Positions 1 to 8,235 of a DNA stretch of 64,000 nucleotides are shown here, piece after piece. The notes under the pieces were generated by a model. The model saw only the letters and a list, made by a program, of their open reading frames with translations, was not told the DNA's origin and ran no database searches. Position numbers and translations under genes: made by a program. The stretch spans positions 2,480,001 through 2,544,000 of the forward strand of contig NZ_JBBOOK010000001.1 of assembly GCF_038003045.1 (NCBI RefSeq). The letters are read 5' to 3'. This stretch comes from Sporosarcina sp. FSL W7-1349 (GTDB lineage Bacteria > Bacillota > Bacilli > Bacillales_A > Planococcaceae). Positions within the stretch are counted from its first letter, which is position 1. Every line of letters starts with the position of its first letter.

Positions 1-670
1 AATCATCCACGGTATCGATGAAGCAGCTGGATAGTTGTCCATTCGGTTTGCCGGCATTCGCTAACGTCGGCGTCGCTACGGTCATGTACAATTCGCTCAT
101 CGCCCAATAGGCTTCAGCCACTTTCTCCAAGCGATCGACCGTTTCATTCTGCATTAATGTCATCGCGATGATGAGCCATCGCTCTTGAGGAAGCTCGACA
201 GGTTGTTTGTCGAAATCCACTGCTATATACCGATCCATCAACGTTTTCAATCCTATGTAGGTAAACAGTTTATCCCGTTCTGGCTCAATCAGCTTGCCGA
301 TTGCCGCTAAGTCATTCGGATCGTAATTCTCGAGAAGGTCGGCCGTGTACAAACCTTGCCGCACCAAGCGGGCTACATGTTCGGCAAAATTAGAGTATAC
401 GTCGACACCGCGCAATTCTTTCTGTTGCCTGTACGCTTCTTTCAAATAAAGGCGGGCCGCCACGTACGTCCAATACGGGGCAGCTTCGTCGAGTAAACTA
501 AGCGCCTCTAAAATCATCGCTTTTGTCCACTCGGATTCATCCCCGGCCGGGTGTTGCCGTTGCCATCTCTTACTGGCAAGGGCCAAGGGTTCAATAGCGT
601 CGGTGCCAAATTCATTTTGCAGTTCATTCATCACTGTGGGAACGGTACTTTTTTCAATTAATCTTGTCAT
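1..670 (-). CDS. Class I ribonucleoside-diphosphate reductase, large (alpha) subunit, N-terminal part
   Basis: The gene reads leftward off the window edge, so only about 223 N-terminal residues are seen. It reduces ribonucleotides to deoxyribonucleotides for DNA synthesis. After a short N-terminus comes the RNR N-terminal helical domain (YWTYVAARLYLKEAY, LLENYDPNDL), then the start of the barrel with PTLANAGKPNGQLSSCFIDT, where the Cys of SSC fits the first redox-active cysteine. The N-terminus looks more like class Ia NrdA than Bacillus NrdE, with at most a truncated ATP cone. ATG at 670 follows AGGAGAGG. Upstream lie a terminator, a cobalamin riboswitch and two NrdR-like boxes, so B12 and NrdR probably both repress it. 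This implies (inference) that a B12-dependent class II enzyme is encoded elsewhere. Confidence 0.88.
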   Translation of the reverse strand, partial: MTRLIEKSTVPTVMNELQNEFGTDAIEPLALASKRWQRQHPAGDESEWTKAMILEALSLLDEAAPYWTYVAARLYLKEAYRQQKELRGVDVYSNFAEHVARLVRQGLYTADLLENYDPNDLAAIGKLIEPERDKLFTYIGLKTLMDRYIAVDFDKQPVELPQERWLIIAMTLMQNETVDRLEKVAEAYWAMSELYMTVATPTLANAGKPNGQLSSCFIDTVDD

Positions 671-699
671 CCTATTCCTCTCCTTTATAAAAATAAATC

Positions 700-742
700 A
701 AAAAAGCGATGGCCTCCACCTCTTCCGGTAGGAGCCATCGCT
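700..742 (-). terminator. Intrinsic terminator, expression platform of the cobalamin riboswitch
   Basis: On the minus strand AGCGATGGC pairs with GCCATCGCT across a loop and is followed by a run of six T, directly upstream of the reductase ribosome binding site. It lies downstream of the riboswitch aptamer, so it is the likely B12-dependent attenuator. Confidence 0.85.
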
Positions 743-845
743 CAGGATTTTATGTAGAAACAAACGATACACATTTCGCCTAAAAAGTCATTAGCAAAAA
801 GCCGCTTGCCCCCACCTCTCAACCCCCGAAGAAAGTGTCGCAGAC

Positions 846-1003
846 GATAGGCGGCAGGTATACTGGCTTGCGCTTCATCCTTCCAGCCTCCCTTCCCACA
901 GCCTTTGCTGCAGTGGTTATCGAGGCGGTCGTCAGCGACCACAGTTGCGGGGACAGCTCCGGTTTGCATCCGGATTCCCTTTTAAACCAAATCTGGTACC
1001 ATC
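846..1003 (-). ncRNA. Cobalamin riboswitch upstream of ribonucleotide reductase
   Basis: Minus-strand sequence has the class hallmarks: GGGAATCCGG, then the CCGGAGCTGTCCCCGCAACTG core (split here at positions 975-945), a variable P-arm, and a 3' segment GCCAGTATACCTGCC in place of the usual GTCAGGAGACCTGCC. A terminator and then the reductase gene follow. The 3' conserved box is more diverged than in the three other copies in this window. Confidence 0.88.
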
Positions 1004-1016
1004 CAATCGTTAGATA

Positions 1017-1032
1017 CTACTATATGTTGTGT
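1017..1032 (-). promoter_or_regulatory. NrdR-like box, proximal
   Basis: The plus-strand 16-mer CTACTATATGTTGTGT resembles the NrdR consensus ACACTATATnTTGTGT. It lies 32 bp (centre to centre) from a second similar site, the three-helical-turn spacing typical of paired NrdR boxes. NrdR represses reductase genes when dATP is plentiful. Confidence 0.6.
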
Positions 1033-1048
1033 ATTAACACCTCTTCCA

Positions 1049-1064
1049 CCCTAACATGTTGTAT
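1049..1064 (-). promoter_or_regulatory. NrdR-like box, distal
   Basis: The plus-strand 16-mer CCCTAACATGTTGTAT shares ATGTTGT with the proximal box exactly 32 bp away. It is weaker than the proximal copy at its ends. Confidence 0.5.
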
Positions 1065-1105
1065 ACGATACGTAAATAGGTAAAAATATTTACGTATAAA
1101 AAATA

Positions 1106-1139
1106 AAATCCTGTATCACCCTAAGGCAATACAGGATTT
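1106..1139 (-). terminator. Terminator of the Asn-rich small gene
   Basis: AATCCTGTAT pairs with ATACAGGATT on the minus strand and is followed by TTATTTTTTA. It separates the small gene at 1149-1346 from the reductase promoter region. Confidence 0.8.
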
Positions 1140-1148
1140 CATACTCAC

Positions 1149-1346
1149 TTAACGGTTGCGGTTATTATTGTTTCGGTTGCGGTTTTGGTTATCCCGGTTG
1201 TTTTGATTATTATCGTTGCGCTGTGGAATGTCGTCCAAGAAGTCTTGACCAAATTCCAAGTTATCCAATTCCCGGTTACGATCTTGGTTATTGTTATTGC
1301 GATTTTGACGATCTTGACGTTGACGATCTTGGTTGTTGTCCCTCAT
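1149..1346 (-). CDS. Small Asn/Arg/Asp-rich hydrophilic protein, unknown function
   Basis: About 65 residues, very low complexity: N- and R-rich ends flank a short less repetitive core (ELDNLEFGQDFLDDIPQ). There is no signal peptide or membrane segment. ATG at 1346 is preferred because GGAG lies 9 nt upstream, whereas the ATG at 1361 is itself part of that ribosome binding site. A terminator follows directly. The composition recalls disordered spore-associated small proteins of Bacillales, but no family is recognised. The terminator and clear start support a real gene. Confidence 0.6.
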   Translation of the reverse strand: MRDNNQDRQRQDRQNRNNNNQDRNRELDNLEFGQDFLDDIPQRNDNNQNNRDNQNRNRNNNNRNR

Positions 1347-1568
1347 TTGAACACTCTCCATTTTTTGTTATTGTTAAGCGAATTCATAAATTCACTTACA
1401 ACCTCTATACTGTCCCTTTTCTAGAAATTCACTCATCTTTTCAATTGCCAAAGAAAGTAAAATGAAATGAAGCGGGAACGCCATGAAACAACTGACAATC
1501 GAAAATCTGTCTATTTTTTATAATGTGTGAAATAATTTTACGGAATGAACAATTTAGGAGGAGATCGC

Positions 1569-1802
1569 ATGAATGCAGGACAGCAAAAATTTCAATCCTT
1601 TATTTTGGAAAGAGTGCAAGAGGATAAAATCGGAGAAGCGGAGGACTTGCTCGCGGAAAGTTTTCAAAAGCAAGCGGACCGCACTTTCGATCAAGCTTAC
1701 TTAACGAGTTTCATGCCTCGCATGAAAGCACTTTTGAAGCCGGAACATGTGGAAGAAGTGGACCGCATTATGCAGGAGTTCGGTTCGAATTTTGTCCGAT
1801 AA
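1569..1802 (+). CDS. Small conserved cytosolic protein, unknown function
   Basis: About 77 residues, helical and charged, starting MNAGQQKFQSFILERVQED. The start at 1569 is chosen because AGGAGG lies 7 nt upstream; an in-frame ATG at 1545 has no such site. No signal peptide, membrane segment or metal motif is seen. The family is not recognised. It is followed 36 bp later by the UDG-like gene on the same strand, so the two may be co-transcribed. Confidence 0.6.
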   Translation: MNAGQQKFQSFILERVQEDKIGEAEDLLAESFQKQADRTFDQAYLTSFMPRMKALLKPEHVEEVDRIMQEFGSNFVR

Positions 1803-1838
1803 TGTAAAAAATCGGTTTTCATCGCAAGGAGCGTGAGA

Positions 1839-2411
1839 ATGTTGAATTCGTTTTGCCCGGAAATTTGGCCCGAAGACGCGACGCCTCCTTCCGAGAAAAA
1901 TTGTAAGGAATGCGGGCTCTATGAACAAGGAACTCGTATGATTTGGGGAGAGGGAAATCCCAAAGCTCCTATAATGATTGTCCTCGATAATCCAGGCGCG
2001 CGGGAGGATCGTGAAGGGACGCCGATGGTCTGCGGGACGCGACAAACATTGCAGCAGGCCGCTTTTGAGGCGGGCTTATCGAAGGATTCCCTTTATGTCA
2101 CGTATGTGCTGAAACGAAAGCCGATTCGCGCCTATGACAAAGAAACGGTGCGGCATATTTGCATCCGCCATTTGGTAAGGCAGTTGGAAGAACAGCAACC
2201 CGAGCTTGTCCTTTGTCTAGGGAATGTTGCTGTACAGTCATTTTTCCAAAACCCCGAAGCGGAGGTCAAACAATTGCGAGGCAGCTGGCATGATGTCCGG
2301 GGCTATCGGACCGCCGTCGCCTATCATCCGCTGGCCGCCAGACGCCGGCCGAATTTATATCCATTGTTGGCGGAGGATTTGAAGTTTGTGGCGGCAGAGT
2401 TGGAGAAATGA
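1839..2411 (+). CDS. Uracil-DNA glycosylase superfamily protein (family 4/5-like)
   Basis: About 190 residues. The N-terminal CKECGLY resembles the first two Fe-S cysteines of family 4 glycosylases, VLDNPGAREDREG sits where the catalytic GEAPGxxED motif is expected, and YHPLAARRR matches the C-terminal HPA/HPS motif. LCLGNVAVQSF matches the central strand. The water-activating motif is altered (LDNPG for GEAPG) and the third cluster Cys position reads VLKRKP, so activity and cluster binding are uncertain. ATG at 1839 follows AAGGAG by 7 nt; the GTG at 1833 is too close to it. Probable role: base-excision repair or a diverged relative. Confidence 0.75.
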   Translation: MLNSFCPEIWPEDATPPSEKNCKECGLYEQGTRMIWGEGNPKAPIMIVLDNPGAREDREGTPMVCGTRQTLQQAAFEAGLSKDSLYVTYVLKRKPIRAYDKETVRHICIRHLVRQLEEQQPELVLCLGNVAVQSFFQNPEAEVKQLRGSWHDVRGYRTAVAYHPLAARRRPNLYPLLAEDLKFVAAELEK

Positions 2412-2436
2412 AGTTCCAGATGCGGATTTTGAGAAA

Positions 2437-2465
2437 AAGGGATTGTCCCGCTTGGACAATCCCTT
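2437..2465. repeat. 29-bp terminator hairpin, left copy (probable target-site duplication)
   Basis: AAGGGATTGTCCCGC then TTGGACAATCCCTT, identical to 3391-3419. The two copies directly abut the inverted-repeat ends of the IS. The unit is a perfect stem-loop; joining the flanks without the IS gives one hairpin with A- and T-tails that would terminate both neighbouring genes. Confidence 0.85.
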
Positions 2466-2573
2466 CAGACTGTAGACAAAAGGGTTGGAAATCGATTTGA
2501 TTTCCAACCCTTTTCCTGTTTTAAGTGTTTTTTTAGGGAAATGAGCCCTACCACTCTTCTATTTTTCTTTCTA

Positions 2574-3150
2574 TTACGCCGTGGCTGGCGCTTTCCACGT
2601 CCAGCTGGCCAACTTCTTAAGATTCAAAGCAGCAAACGTAAGCATCGCTTGCATGGACAATTTTTTTAGCCCTCGTAGGGTTGTCCATCGCACCCGCTTT
2701 CACATGGGTGGAGTCGATAAAGACATGATCCGGGCTAAGAAGCCCACGATCTGCGACCTCCTTCAGCACCCGATAGAAGATCTGTTCAAATAGATCCGTA
2801 TCTGTAAAACGGCGAATGTAGTTCTTCCCGAATGTGGAAAAATGGGGCACCTCTGTATGAAAGCCAAAGCCGAGAAACCAGCGGTATGCCATATTCGTTT
2901 CAATTTCTTTGATCGTTTGGCGCATGGATCGTATGCCGAAGGTATATTGGATGAATGTCATTTTGATCAGTACCACCGGGTCGATACTGGGTCTCCCGAT
3001 TGTCGAGTACAGGTCTTCCACCAATGGATAGATGAACGCGAAGTCAATGGCTGCATCCAGTTTACGTACCAAATGATCCTGGGGCACCAACTGTTCAATA
3101 GTCAGCATTTCCAACTGTTCTCGTTGGTTCATTTGATTCTTCGTCATCAT
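2574..3150 (-). pseudogene. IS1182-family transposase, internally deleted and frame-shifted
   Basis: From ATG 3150 (after GAGGTG) about 170 residues match the family N-terminus: LVRKLDAAIDFAFIYPLVED, GRPSIDPVVLIKM, GIRSMRQTIKE and the first catalytic Asp region HVFIDSTHVKA. The frame then stops at 2617 after VHASDAYVCCFES. In another frame the DNA from about 2655 to 2574 reads MQAMLTFAALNLKKLASW..., the usual C-terminus of these transposases, ending in TAA at 2574. The middle with the rest of the DDE site is therefore deleted and the junction is out of frame. Confidence 0.85.
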
Positions 3151-3195
3151 ATCCATCACCTCTGTAAGTTTGAAGGAAAAACTGTTGATTGGAGC

Positions 3196-3308
3196 GGAGG
3201 ATGGCGACTCCAGCGGGAACAGCACGAGCGGAAGACCCTGGACTGAGCGCAGCGAGGGAAGCGGCTGAAGCCGTGCCCGCGGAAAGCGTCCATCCGCAGC
3301 GGAAATCA
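3196..3308. repeat. GC-rich structured repeat inside the IS, upstream of the transposase
   Basis: A block richer in GC than its surroundings, with many complementary short arms (GCGGAGGATGG with CCATCCGCAGC; AGCGGCT with AGCCGTG; the core CCCGCGGAAAGCGTCC). I recognise this as a sequence often seen in Bacillus-group genomes near IS1182-type genes and also alone; that is recollection, not a search. It separates the transposase start from the right inverted repeat. Confidence 0.5.
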
Positions 3309-3390
3309 ACATTTCCTAAGATTACTTCCATTGTAAAAGAAAAAAGACTGTAGGCAAACTCCAAAATTTCTGGAGTTTGTCTACAGTCTG

Positions 3391-3419
3391 AAGGGATTGT
3401 CCCGCTTGGACAATCCCTT
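3391..3419. terminator. 29-bp hairpin, right copy; terminator of the Bce permease gene
   Basis: Identical to 2437-2465. On the plus strand it is followed by seven T; on the minus strand it lies just after the stop of the ABC permease gene. Before the insertion it probably served as a shared bidirectional terminator for the converging UDG-like and permease genes. Confidence 0.75.
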
Positions 3420-3447
3420 TTTTTCTTTATGCCGGCGCTTCGTCCGC

Positions 3448-5400
3448 TCATAACGCCGCTTTCACCGTTTTCCGGTAATAGCCGACCGTCAGGAATGCAA
3501 AGATCAGATAAATTAGCACGTACAACCCCATCGCGATTGCAGCCGGTATGGTAATATCCGACATGAAGATGAACGACGCGGACTTGATGGCGAAAATGGA
3601 GTGCATCAAACCAATTAGCAACGGCAATCCAAATACAAACACTTGCTTACGGATGATGCCGCGCATAATATCCTGCACCGTGAATCCTAATTGGCGCAAC
3701 GTCGCATAGCTCCGTTTCTCCTGCTCCGCTTCTGTCATTTGTTTGAAATACAGAATACTCCCAGTTGAGATAAGGAAAACCAAACCAAGGAATCCAGCAA
3801 TGAAAATAAGAAGACCATTGTCCTCCATTTGATTGCGATAAAGCGTATAATAGCCCTTCGGCAATTCACTGTACTTCTGCTGAGCCAAAATGTCAGCCGC
3901 TTTTTCAAGTTGGTCGGGATTCTTCAATTTCACGGCGAGTTTCTTAATCATCCCGGATTCTTCTCCAGCCGCCAAGAAATCCTTTTGCAATTCCTCAAAA
4001 AGAGCATTCTCTACAACAATCTGGACGCCCGGTGCCGGGTAATTGAGGACGTTCCCGCTTCCCACTTCCTCAGCGATCAGCCGGAATTCCTTCTGCCCTT
4101 CATCCGTAACCAGGTCTTCCGACAATGTAATTTCAAAAGGCGGCTTCAAAGTGCTGAGCATCCACTCAAGAGAGGAATCATGGATAATTGCCGTATCCAC
4201 GCCCTTCACCCCGATGTCCAGTCCCGCCTCCCGAAGCTGTTTGGCATTTACGATGACGGAGTGTTGTTTATCGCCAAACCAGTTCGGCAATCCCTCAAAT
4301 TGCCCCGCCACGGGTACCATCTCAATCGGTGTTGTGGTGAATAAAACCCCATTGCTATCGAGCTCTTGGAGAAATTGTCCGCTCAATTCCTTGAATTTGC
4401 TGGATTCGTCGCTGAACATGAAATCATAAGGCATCATCTTGCGCGAATCCTTTTCCGTAGAGTAATAAAGCGAATAAGCTCCCGCCAGCATCGCCAAGGT
4501 CATTGCGGATAACGTCGTAATAATCGTGAGGGAATTCGCATTTCCTTTCATCCGGTGCATCAGGGATGCCAAGGACAGACTATTATACAATCCGAGGTGG
4601 CCGTCTTTCCTGACCCGGATCTGGTACATCAGCCAGCTAATCGTCACCCGGAAAACCAAATAGGTTCCAAGAATCGTGGTTGCCAAAACAGCGAGCATAT
4701 TAAAGAAAAACAAGGCATTGATCATTCGTCCCGAGAGCCAATATCCGAATCCGATCAGCCCCATCCCAAGTAAAGCGAGTATAGCAGAGCGAATCGCTTT
4801 CGGTTTTTTTGGATATTCTCCCGCTTTTTCGGCGTTGAACAATCCCAAAAGTGTATTCCGATACACGGCAAATAACATTTGCGCGGAAGTTAATAGAATA
4901 ATCGCCAAGAATACGATACTCGTTTGGATAACAGCTTTCATTGAAAACGACAGACTGATAAAACCATCAAATCCAACCAATTTCATGAGAAGCAATAAAA
5001 ATACACGAGATACTAGCAGGCCTGCCCCCATCCCGACGAGCAAAGCCCCCGCACTGAGCAATGCGTTTTCGATGATCAGCATGCGGGCTACGTTTCCTTT
5101 TGTCAGGCCAATCAACTGATACAGTCCAATCTCACGGCTTCTTCTTCTAAGAAAGATGGCATTCGCATAAATCACAAAAATGCCTGCAATGACTATCAAT
5201 AATATACCTGCCGCCGCAAAGGCGTTCTTCATTTTCATGGAAATGAGCGTTTCTGCGGCAACCGCCGAATCTTGCTGCAGCGTCGCAAATACAAAGTAAA
5301 GCGATACGCTGAAAATAAGCGCGAAAAAGTACAAATAGTAATGCTTGATATTTTTCCGCATGCTGCGGACGACGAGATCAAAGAGCGTCAACGCTGTCAC
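3448..5400 (-). CDS. Bce-type ABC transporter permease (FtsX family)
   Basis: 650 residues with the BceB layout: about ten membrane segments (near 17-35, 58-77, 105-130, 155-178, 203-220, 230-250, 285-305, then 530-553, 580-600, 612-640) and a large extracellular loop of about 220 residues between segments 7 and 8. In this family the loop and membrane part sense the peptide antibiotic and, with the ATPase, free the lipid II cycle intermediate it binds. It overlaps the ATPase gene by 23 bp, so the two are translationally linked. A terminator hairpin follows. Confidence 0.9.
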   Translation of the reverse strand: MTALTLFDLVVRSMRKNIKHYYLYFFALIFSVSLYFVFATLQQDSAVAAETLISMKMKNAFAAAGILLIVIAGIFVIYANAIFLRRRSREIGLYQLIGLTKGNVARMLIIENALLSAGALLVGMGAGLLVSRVFLLLLMKLVGFDGFISLSFSMKAVIQTSIVFLAIILLTSAQMLFAVYRNTLLGLFNAEKAGEYPKKPKAIRSAILALLGMGLIGFGYWLSGRMINALFFFNMLAVLATTILGTYLVFRVTISWLMYQIRVRKDGHLGLYNSLSLASLMHRMKGNANSLTIITTLSAMTLAMLAGAYSLYYSTEKDSRKMMPYDFMFSDESSKFKELSGQFLQELDSNGVLFTTTPIEMVPVAGQFEGLPNWFGDKQHSVIVNAKQLREAGLDIGVKGVDTAIIHDSSLEWMLSTLKPPFEITLSEDLVTDEGQKEFRLIAEEVGSGNVLNYPAPGVQIVVENALFEELQKDFLAAGEESGMIKKLAVKLKNPDQLEKAADILAQQKYSELPKGYYTLYRNQMEDNGLLIFIAGFLGLVFLISTGSILYFKQMTEAEQEKRSYATLRQLGFTVQDIMRGIIRKQVFVFGLPLLIGLMHSIFAIKSASFIFMSDITIPAAIAMGLYVLIYLIFAFLTVGYYRKTVKAAL

Positions 5401-6154
5401 CCCCGAGCACGCCTTGCACTTTCAGAATCTCCTGGAAGAAGGCCTGTCTCGTCTGTTCGCCCCGGTACAGTTCGGAATAGATCATCCCATCTTTCAAAAA
5501 GACGACGCGGCTGCAATAGCTGGATGCAACGGGGTCATGCGTTACCATCATGATTGTGACGCCGCGTTTTTTATTGACATCTTCCAGTGTACCTAAAAGC
5601 GACGATGCCGATTTCGAATCAAGTGCGCCCGTCGGTTCATCCGCAAAGACCATGGACGGCTTATTAATAAGCGCGCGTGCCGCAGATGTCCGTTGCTTCT
5701 GGCCGCCTGATATTTCATGTGGGTATTTATTCGCTAACTCGGCAATACCTAAAATCTCAGCAATCGATTTGAATTCATCTTCCGCCACCCGCTTTTTCAT
5801 TTTGCCGAGCGACACCGGCAATAGGATATTTTCTTTCACGGTCAGTGTATCGAGCAAATTATAATCTTGGAAAATGAACCCTAATTTATCGCGGCGGAAT
5901 GCGGAGAGTTCCCGATCTTTCATCTTCGAAATATCAGAATCTCCGATAAGTATCGATCCTTCCGTTGTGCGGTCAATCGTCGCAAGGACGTTTAATAAGG
6001 TGGTCTTCCCAGCCCCGGAAGGTCCCATAATCCCGACAAATTCGCCTTCCATCACGCGCAGATCGATCCCTTTTAAAACGGGTTGCACATTCCCCCGCGT
6101 CCCGAACGACTTACGGACATTTTGTGCATGTAACACAGTATTGGTTGACTCCAT
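5378..6154 (-). CDS. Bce-type ABC transporter ATP-binding protein
   Basis: 258 residues. Walker A GPSGAGKT near residue 43, Q-loop [13 protein letters not shown], signature ISGGQKQR, Walker [12 protein letters not shown] and the H-loop VTHDP are all intact. It belongs to the MacB/LolD-like subfamily paired with FtsX-fold permeases. It powers the adjacent permease in resistance to bacitracin-like or other envelope-active peptides. It has its own operator/promoter region at 6155-6260, separate from the two-component genes, which fits drug-inducible transport genes and constitutive regulators. Confidence 0.92.
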   Translation of the reverse strand: MESTNTVLHAQNVRKSFGTRGNVQPVLKGIDLRVMEGEFVGIMGPSGAGKTTLLNVLATIDRTTEGSILIGDSDISKMKDRELSAFRRDKLGFIFQDYNLLDTLTVKENILLPVSLGKMKKRVAEDEFKSIAEILGIAELANKYPHEISGGQKQRTSAARALINKPSMVFADEPTGALDSKSASSLLGTLEDVNKKRGVTIMMVTHDPVASSYCSRVVFLKDGMIYSELYRGEQTRQAFFQEILKVQGVLGGDSVDAL

Positions 6155-6244
6155 AATTTTTTGCCTCCCTGTTTGCTATGTCTTCATATTACCGTGCCGA
6201 TCTATTCCGGTCGTTTGATTCGAATGACAAATAGGGCATGCAAT

Positions 6245-6260
6245 GTGACATTGTTGTCAC
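6245..6260 (-). promoter_or_regulatory. Bce-type response regulator operator
   Basis: GTGACATTGTTGTCAC contains TGACA-N4-TGTCA, matching the known BceR-type consensus TNACA-N4-TGTAA. It lies about 90 bp before the ATPase start and overlaps the stop codon of the sensor kinase gene, so the operator is partly coding DNA. Binding by the regulator encoded at 7291-7974 is inferred from the family. Confidence 0.7.
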
Positions 6261-7294
6261 GTTCGTGTAGCATCGAAGACGTTTTCGTTCGGGAATGTCA
6301 GGTGCACAGCGGTTCCTCTATTCAGTTCGGATTGCGCGGTCATTGAAATGTTGATTTTTTCCGCTACCTGCCGAGCTAGATACAAACCGAGCCCGGTCGC
6401 CGCATTATGGAGCCTTCCCGTACCGCCTGTAAATCCTTTGTCGAAAATGCGCGGAAGATCACGAGCAGGAATGCCGGGTCCTTCATCTTGCACGGTCAAT
6501 CTGATATGTCCGTCTGATGCTGTTTTCGCTGACAGGAAAATCGTGCCGCCGACAGGACTGTATTTCACCGCATTCGTCAACACTTGCCGGATGATGAACC
6601 GGCACCACTTTCTATCGGTGACGACGAAAGTGTCCTCCCCGTCAAAATCGACCGCAATATTTTTCTCAATGCACCAAGACCGCAGTTCCCGAACTTCGGG
6701 ATTGAGCAGCTCCCGAATTTCGACTTTCTCCAACAGATAATCCGCACTCAGCGTCGGCATGCGGGCTATATATAGCTGACGATCGATGAGCAAATGCACA
6801 CGCAGCCACTCCGCTTCGATTTTCCGGATGGCCGGGTCTTGGCGATGAGCATCAATCGTCATTTTCATCGCCGTCAACGGCGCTTTCACTTCATGCACCC
6901 AAGCCGCGGTATAATCACTTTCCATAATGGTCGCTGTCTGAATCTTGGCTAGTTTCCGATTGGTCTCCTCCGCTACTTGCTGCAGCAATTCATTGATCCT
7001 GTCTTCATGAACGAATTGTGGATCCGGCAATGCCGTTTGCCAATCCGCGATAGGCCCCTCCAATAGAGCCCCTAATTCTCTCGTAAATCTTGTTTCTTTT
7101 ATAAAACGCCATAGAAAGAACGCGATAAAGGCGCTGATAAGCAGGATATTTAAATATAAAATGGAACCCGGCTTCACCGCCAGCCCTTTGTCAATCCAAA
7201 TTAAAATATCAGTAAATGCAAGCGAACCAACGAAAAAGAGAATCCAACTTTTCCGATCATTGAGGTATCCACCGAACATTTCCATCCTTTTCAT
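6257..7294 (-). CDS. Intramembrane-sensing histidine kinase (BceS-like)
   Basis: 345 residues. Two membrane helices (about 15-32 and 43-62) are separated by only a short loop, so there is no extracellular sensor domain, as in BceS kinases that read the transporter's activity. The H-box is VHEVKAPLTAMK, and the N, G1 and G2 boxes follow (LTNAVKYSP, DEGPGIP, GLGLYL). It starts inside an ATGA overlap with the regulator gene. It should phosphorylate that regulator when the partner transporter meets its drug. Confidence 0.92.
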   Translation of the reverse strand: MKRMEMFGGYLNDRKSWILFFVGSLAFTDILIWIDKGLAVKPGSILYLNILLISAFIAFFLWRFIKETRFTRELGALLEGPIADWQTALPDPQFVHEDRINELLQQVAEETNRKLAKIQTATIMESDYTAAWVHEVKAPLTAMKMTIDAHRQDPAIRKIEAEWLRVHLLIDRQLYIARMPTLSADYLLEKVEIRELLNPEVRELRSWCIEKNIAVDFDGEDTFVVTDRKWCRFIIRQVLTNAVKYSPVGGTIFLSAKTASDGHIRLTVQDEGPGIPARDLPRIFDKGFTGGTGRLHNAATGLGLYLARQVAEKINISMTAQSELNRGTAVHLTFPNENVFDATRT

Positions 7295-7974
7295 AAGGTG
7301 ACCGCCATATAACCCATCCCTTTTTTCGTCACGATGGCATCCCCCAACCCGATATCCGCAAGCTTCTGGCGCAATCGCGTAATGTTCACCGTCAATGTAT
7401 TGTCATTCACAAATCGCTCATCATCCCACAGCTTGCGAATCAGTTCATCCCGCGAGATGATTTCATCTTTGGATTCCACCAATATGCTCAAAATGAAAAA
7501 TTCATTTTTCGTTAATTCAATTTCCTTGCCTTCTATCCGGATTATACCTTTTTTCAAATCAATGACCGCGCCGTTCCATTCCAATAAATCCGTCGCCTCT
7601 TCCCCGTACGCATACGTCCTTCGAAGAACCGCTTGAATTTTCGCAAGCATGACATCCGTGTGGAATGGTTTCTGGATATAATCATCCGCCCCCATATTCA
7701 TCGCCATGACCATGTCCATCGGATGATCCCGGGAAGAGAGGAAAATGATCGGCACTTTCGATACGGCCCGTATTTCCCGACACCAATGGAAACCGTCATA
7801 CGCCGGAAGCTGGATATCCAAAATGACGAGATGCGGTTCATTTTCAACGAAAGCCCCCATGACATCCTGGAAATTAACCGGCCCCGACACTCGGAAAGCC
7901 CATTGTTCCAAACGCTCCTTTAAGGATTGAAAAATCGCCGTGTCGTCTTCCACAATAAAAATATTCATAGTCAT
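7291..7974 (-). CDS. OmpR-family response regulator (BceR-like)
   Basis: 227 residues: receiver domain (DD near residue 9-10, phospho-acceptor in VILDIQLP near residue 54, Thr/Ser and Lys switch residues in FLSSRDHP and IQKPF) and a C-terminal winged helix (VNDNTLTVNITRLRQKL, GMGYMA). First gene of the regulator-kinase-ATPase-permease order. Its likely target is the inverted repeat at 6245-6260. Confidence 0.92.
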   Translation of the reverse strand: MTMNIFIVEDDTAIFQSLKERLEQWAFRVSGPVNFQDVMGAFVENEPHLVILDIQLPAYDGFHWCREIRAVSKVPIIFLSSRDHPMDMVMAMNMGADDYIQKPFHTDVMLAKIQAVLRRTYAYGEEATDLLEWNGAVIDLKKGIIRIEGKEIELTKNEFFILSILVESKDEIISRDELIRKLWDDERFVNDNTLTVNITRLRQKLADIGLGDAIVTKKGMGYMAVTL

Positions 7975-8099
7975 TTCCCGCGCACATCCTTTCCTAATCG
8001 ATTGTACTGGAAATAGATACCTTCGGACAATGAGAGTGCATTTTCACCACCCCAAAATAGTCAGCCTTTACAGACTTCCCTGAAATTCTGAATTGTTTA

Positions 8100-8108
8100 T
8101 GGTATACT
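8100..8108 (+). promoter_or_regulatory. Probable extended -10 promoter for the osmoprotectant transporter operon
   Basis: TGGTATACT is an extended -10 (TG-N-TATACT). The -35 region is weak (CTGAAA about 17 bp upstream). Transcription would start just before the hairpin at 8116. Confidence 0.5.
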
Positions 8109-8115
8109 ATTGGAG

Positions 8116-8170
8116 TAAGACATTTTGCAACTGGTACTTCGGTTGCCCCCATGTCTTATTTTTTATTTTC
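8116..8170 (+). terminator. Leader hairpin with U-tract (possible attenuator or short RNA)
   Basis: TAAGACAT pairs with ATGTCTTA and an inner GCAAC/GTTGC stem fits within it; a long T-rich run follows. No gene ends upstream on this strand, and the hairpin begins about 8 nt after the predicted -10. It would give an RNA of about 50 nt or act as an attenuator in the 120-nt leader of the transporter operon. It matches no riboswitch I recognise. Confidence 0.55.
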
Positions 8171-8235
8171 TTCCAGTTATTTTTTCATTTAACATTCGAA
8201 GAAAAAAACTTTGTAAAAAACTATAGGAGGTACAC

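Larger units (their letters stand above)
2466..3390. mobile_element. IS1182-like insertion element, internally deleted
   Basis: The 925-bp element is bounded by perfect 15-bp inverted repeats CAGACTGTAGACAAA and flanked by a 29-bp direct repeat. It holds one broken transposase. Each end also has a subterminal hairpin (about 2479-2515 and 3344-3390). Full-length members encode roughly 450-residue transposases, so about 0.7-0.8 kb is missing from the interior. It cannot move by itself but keeps both ends, so a relative's transposase might mobilise it. Confidence 0.82.

Noticed and set aside
742..1083. Open frames on both strands (75 and 82 codons)
   Set aside because: They lie across a cobalamin riboswitch and NrdR-like boxes, without ribosome binding sites.
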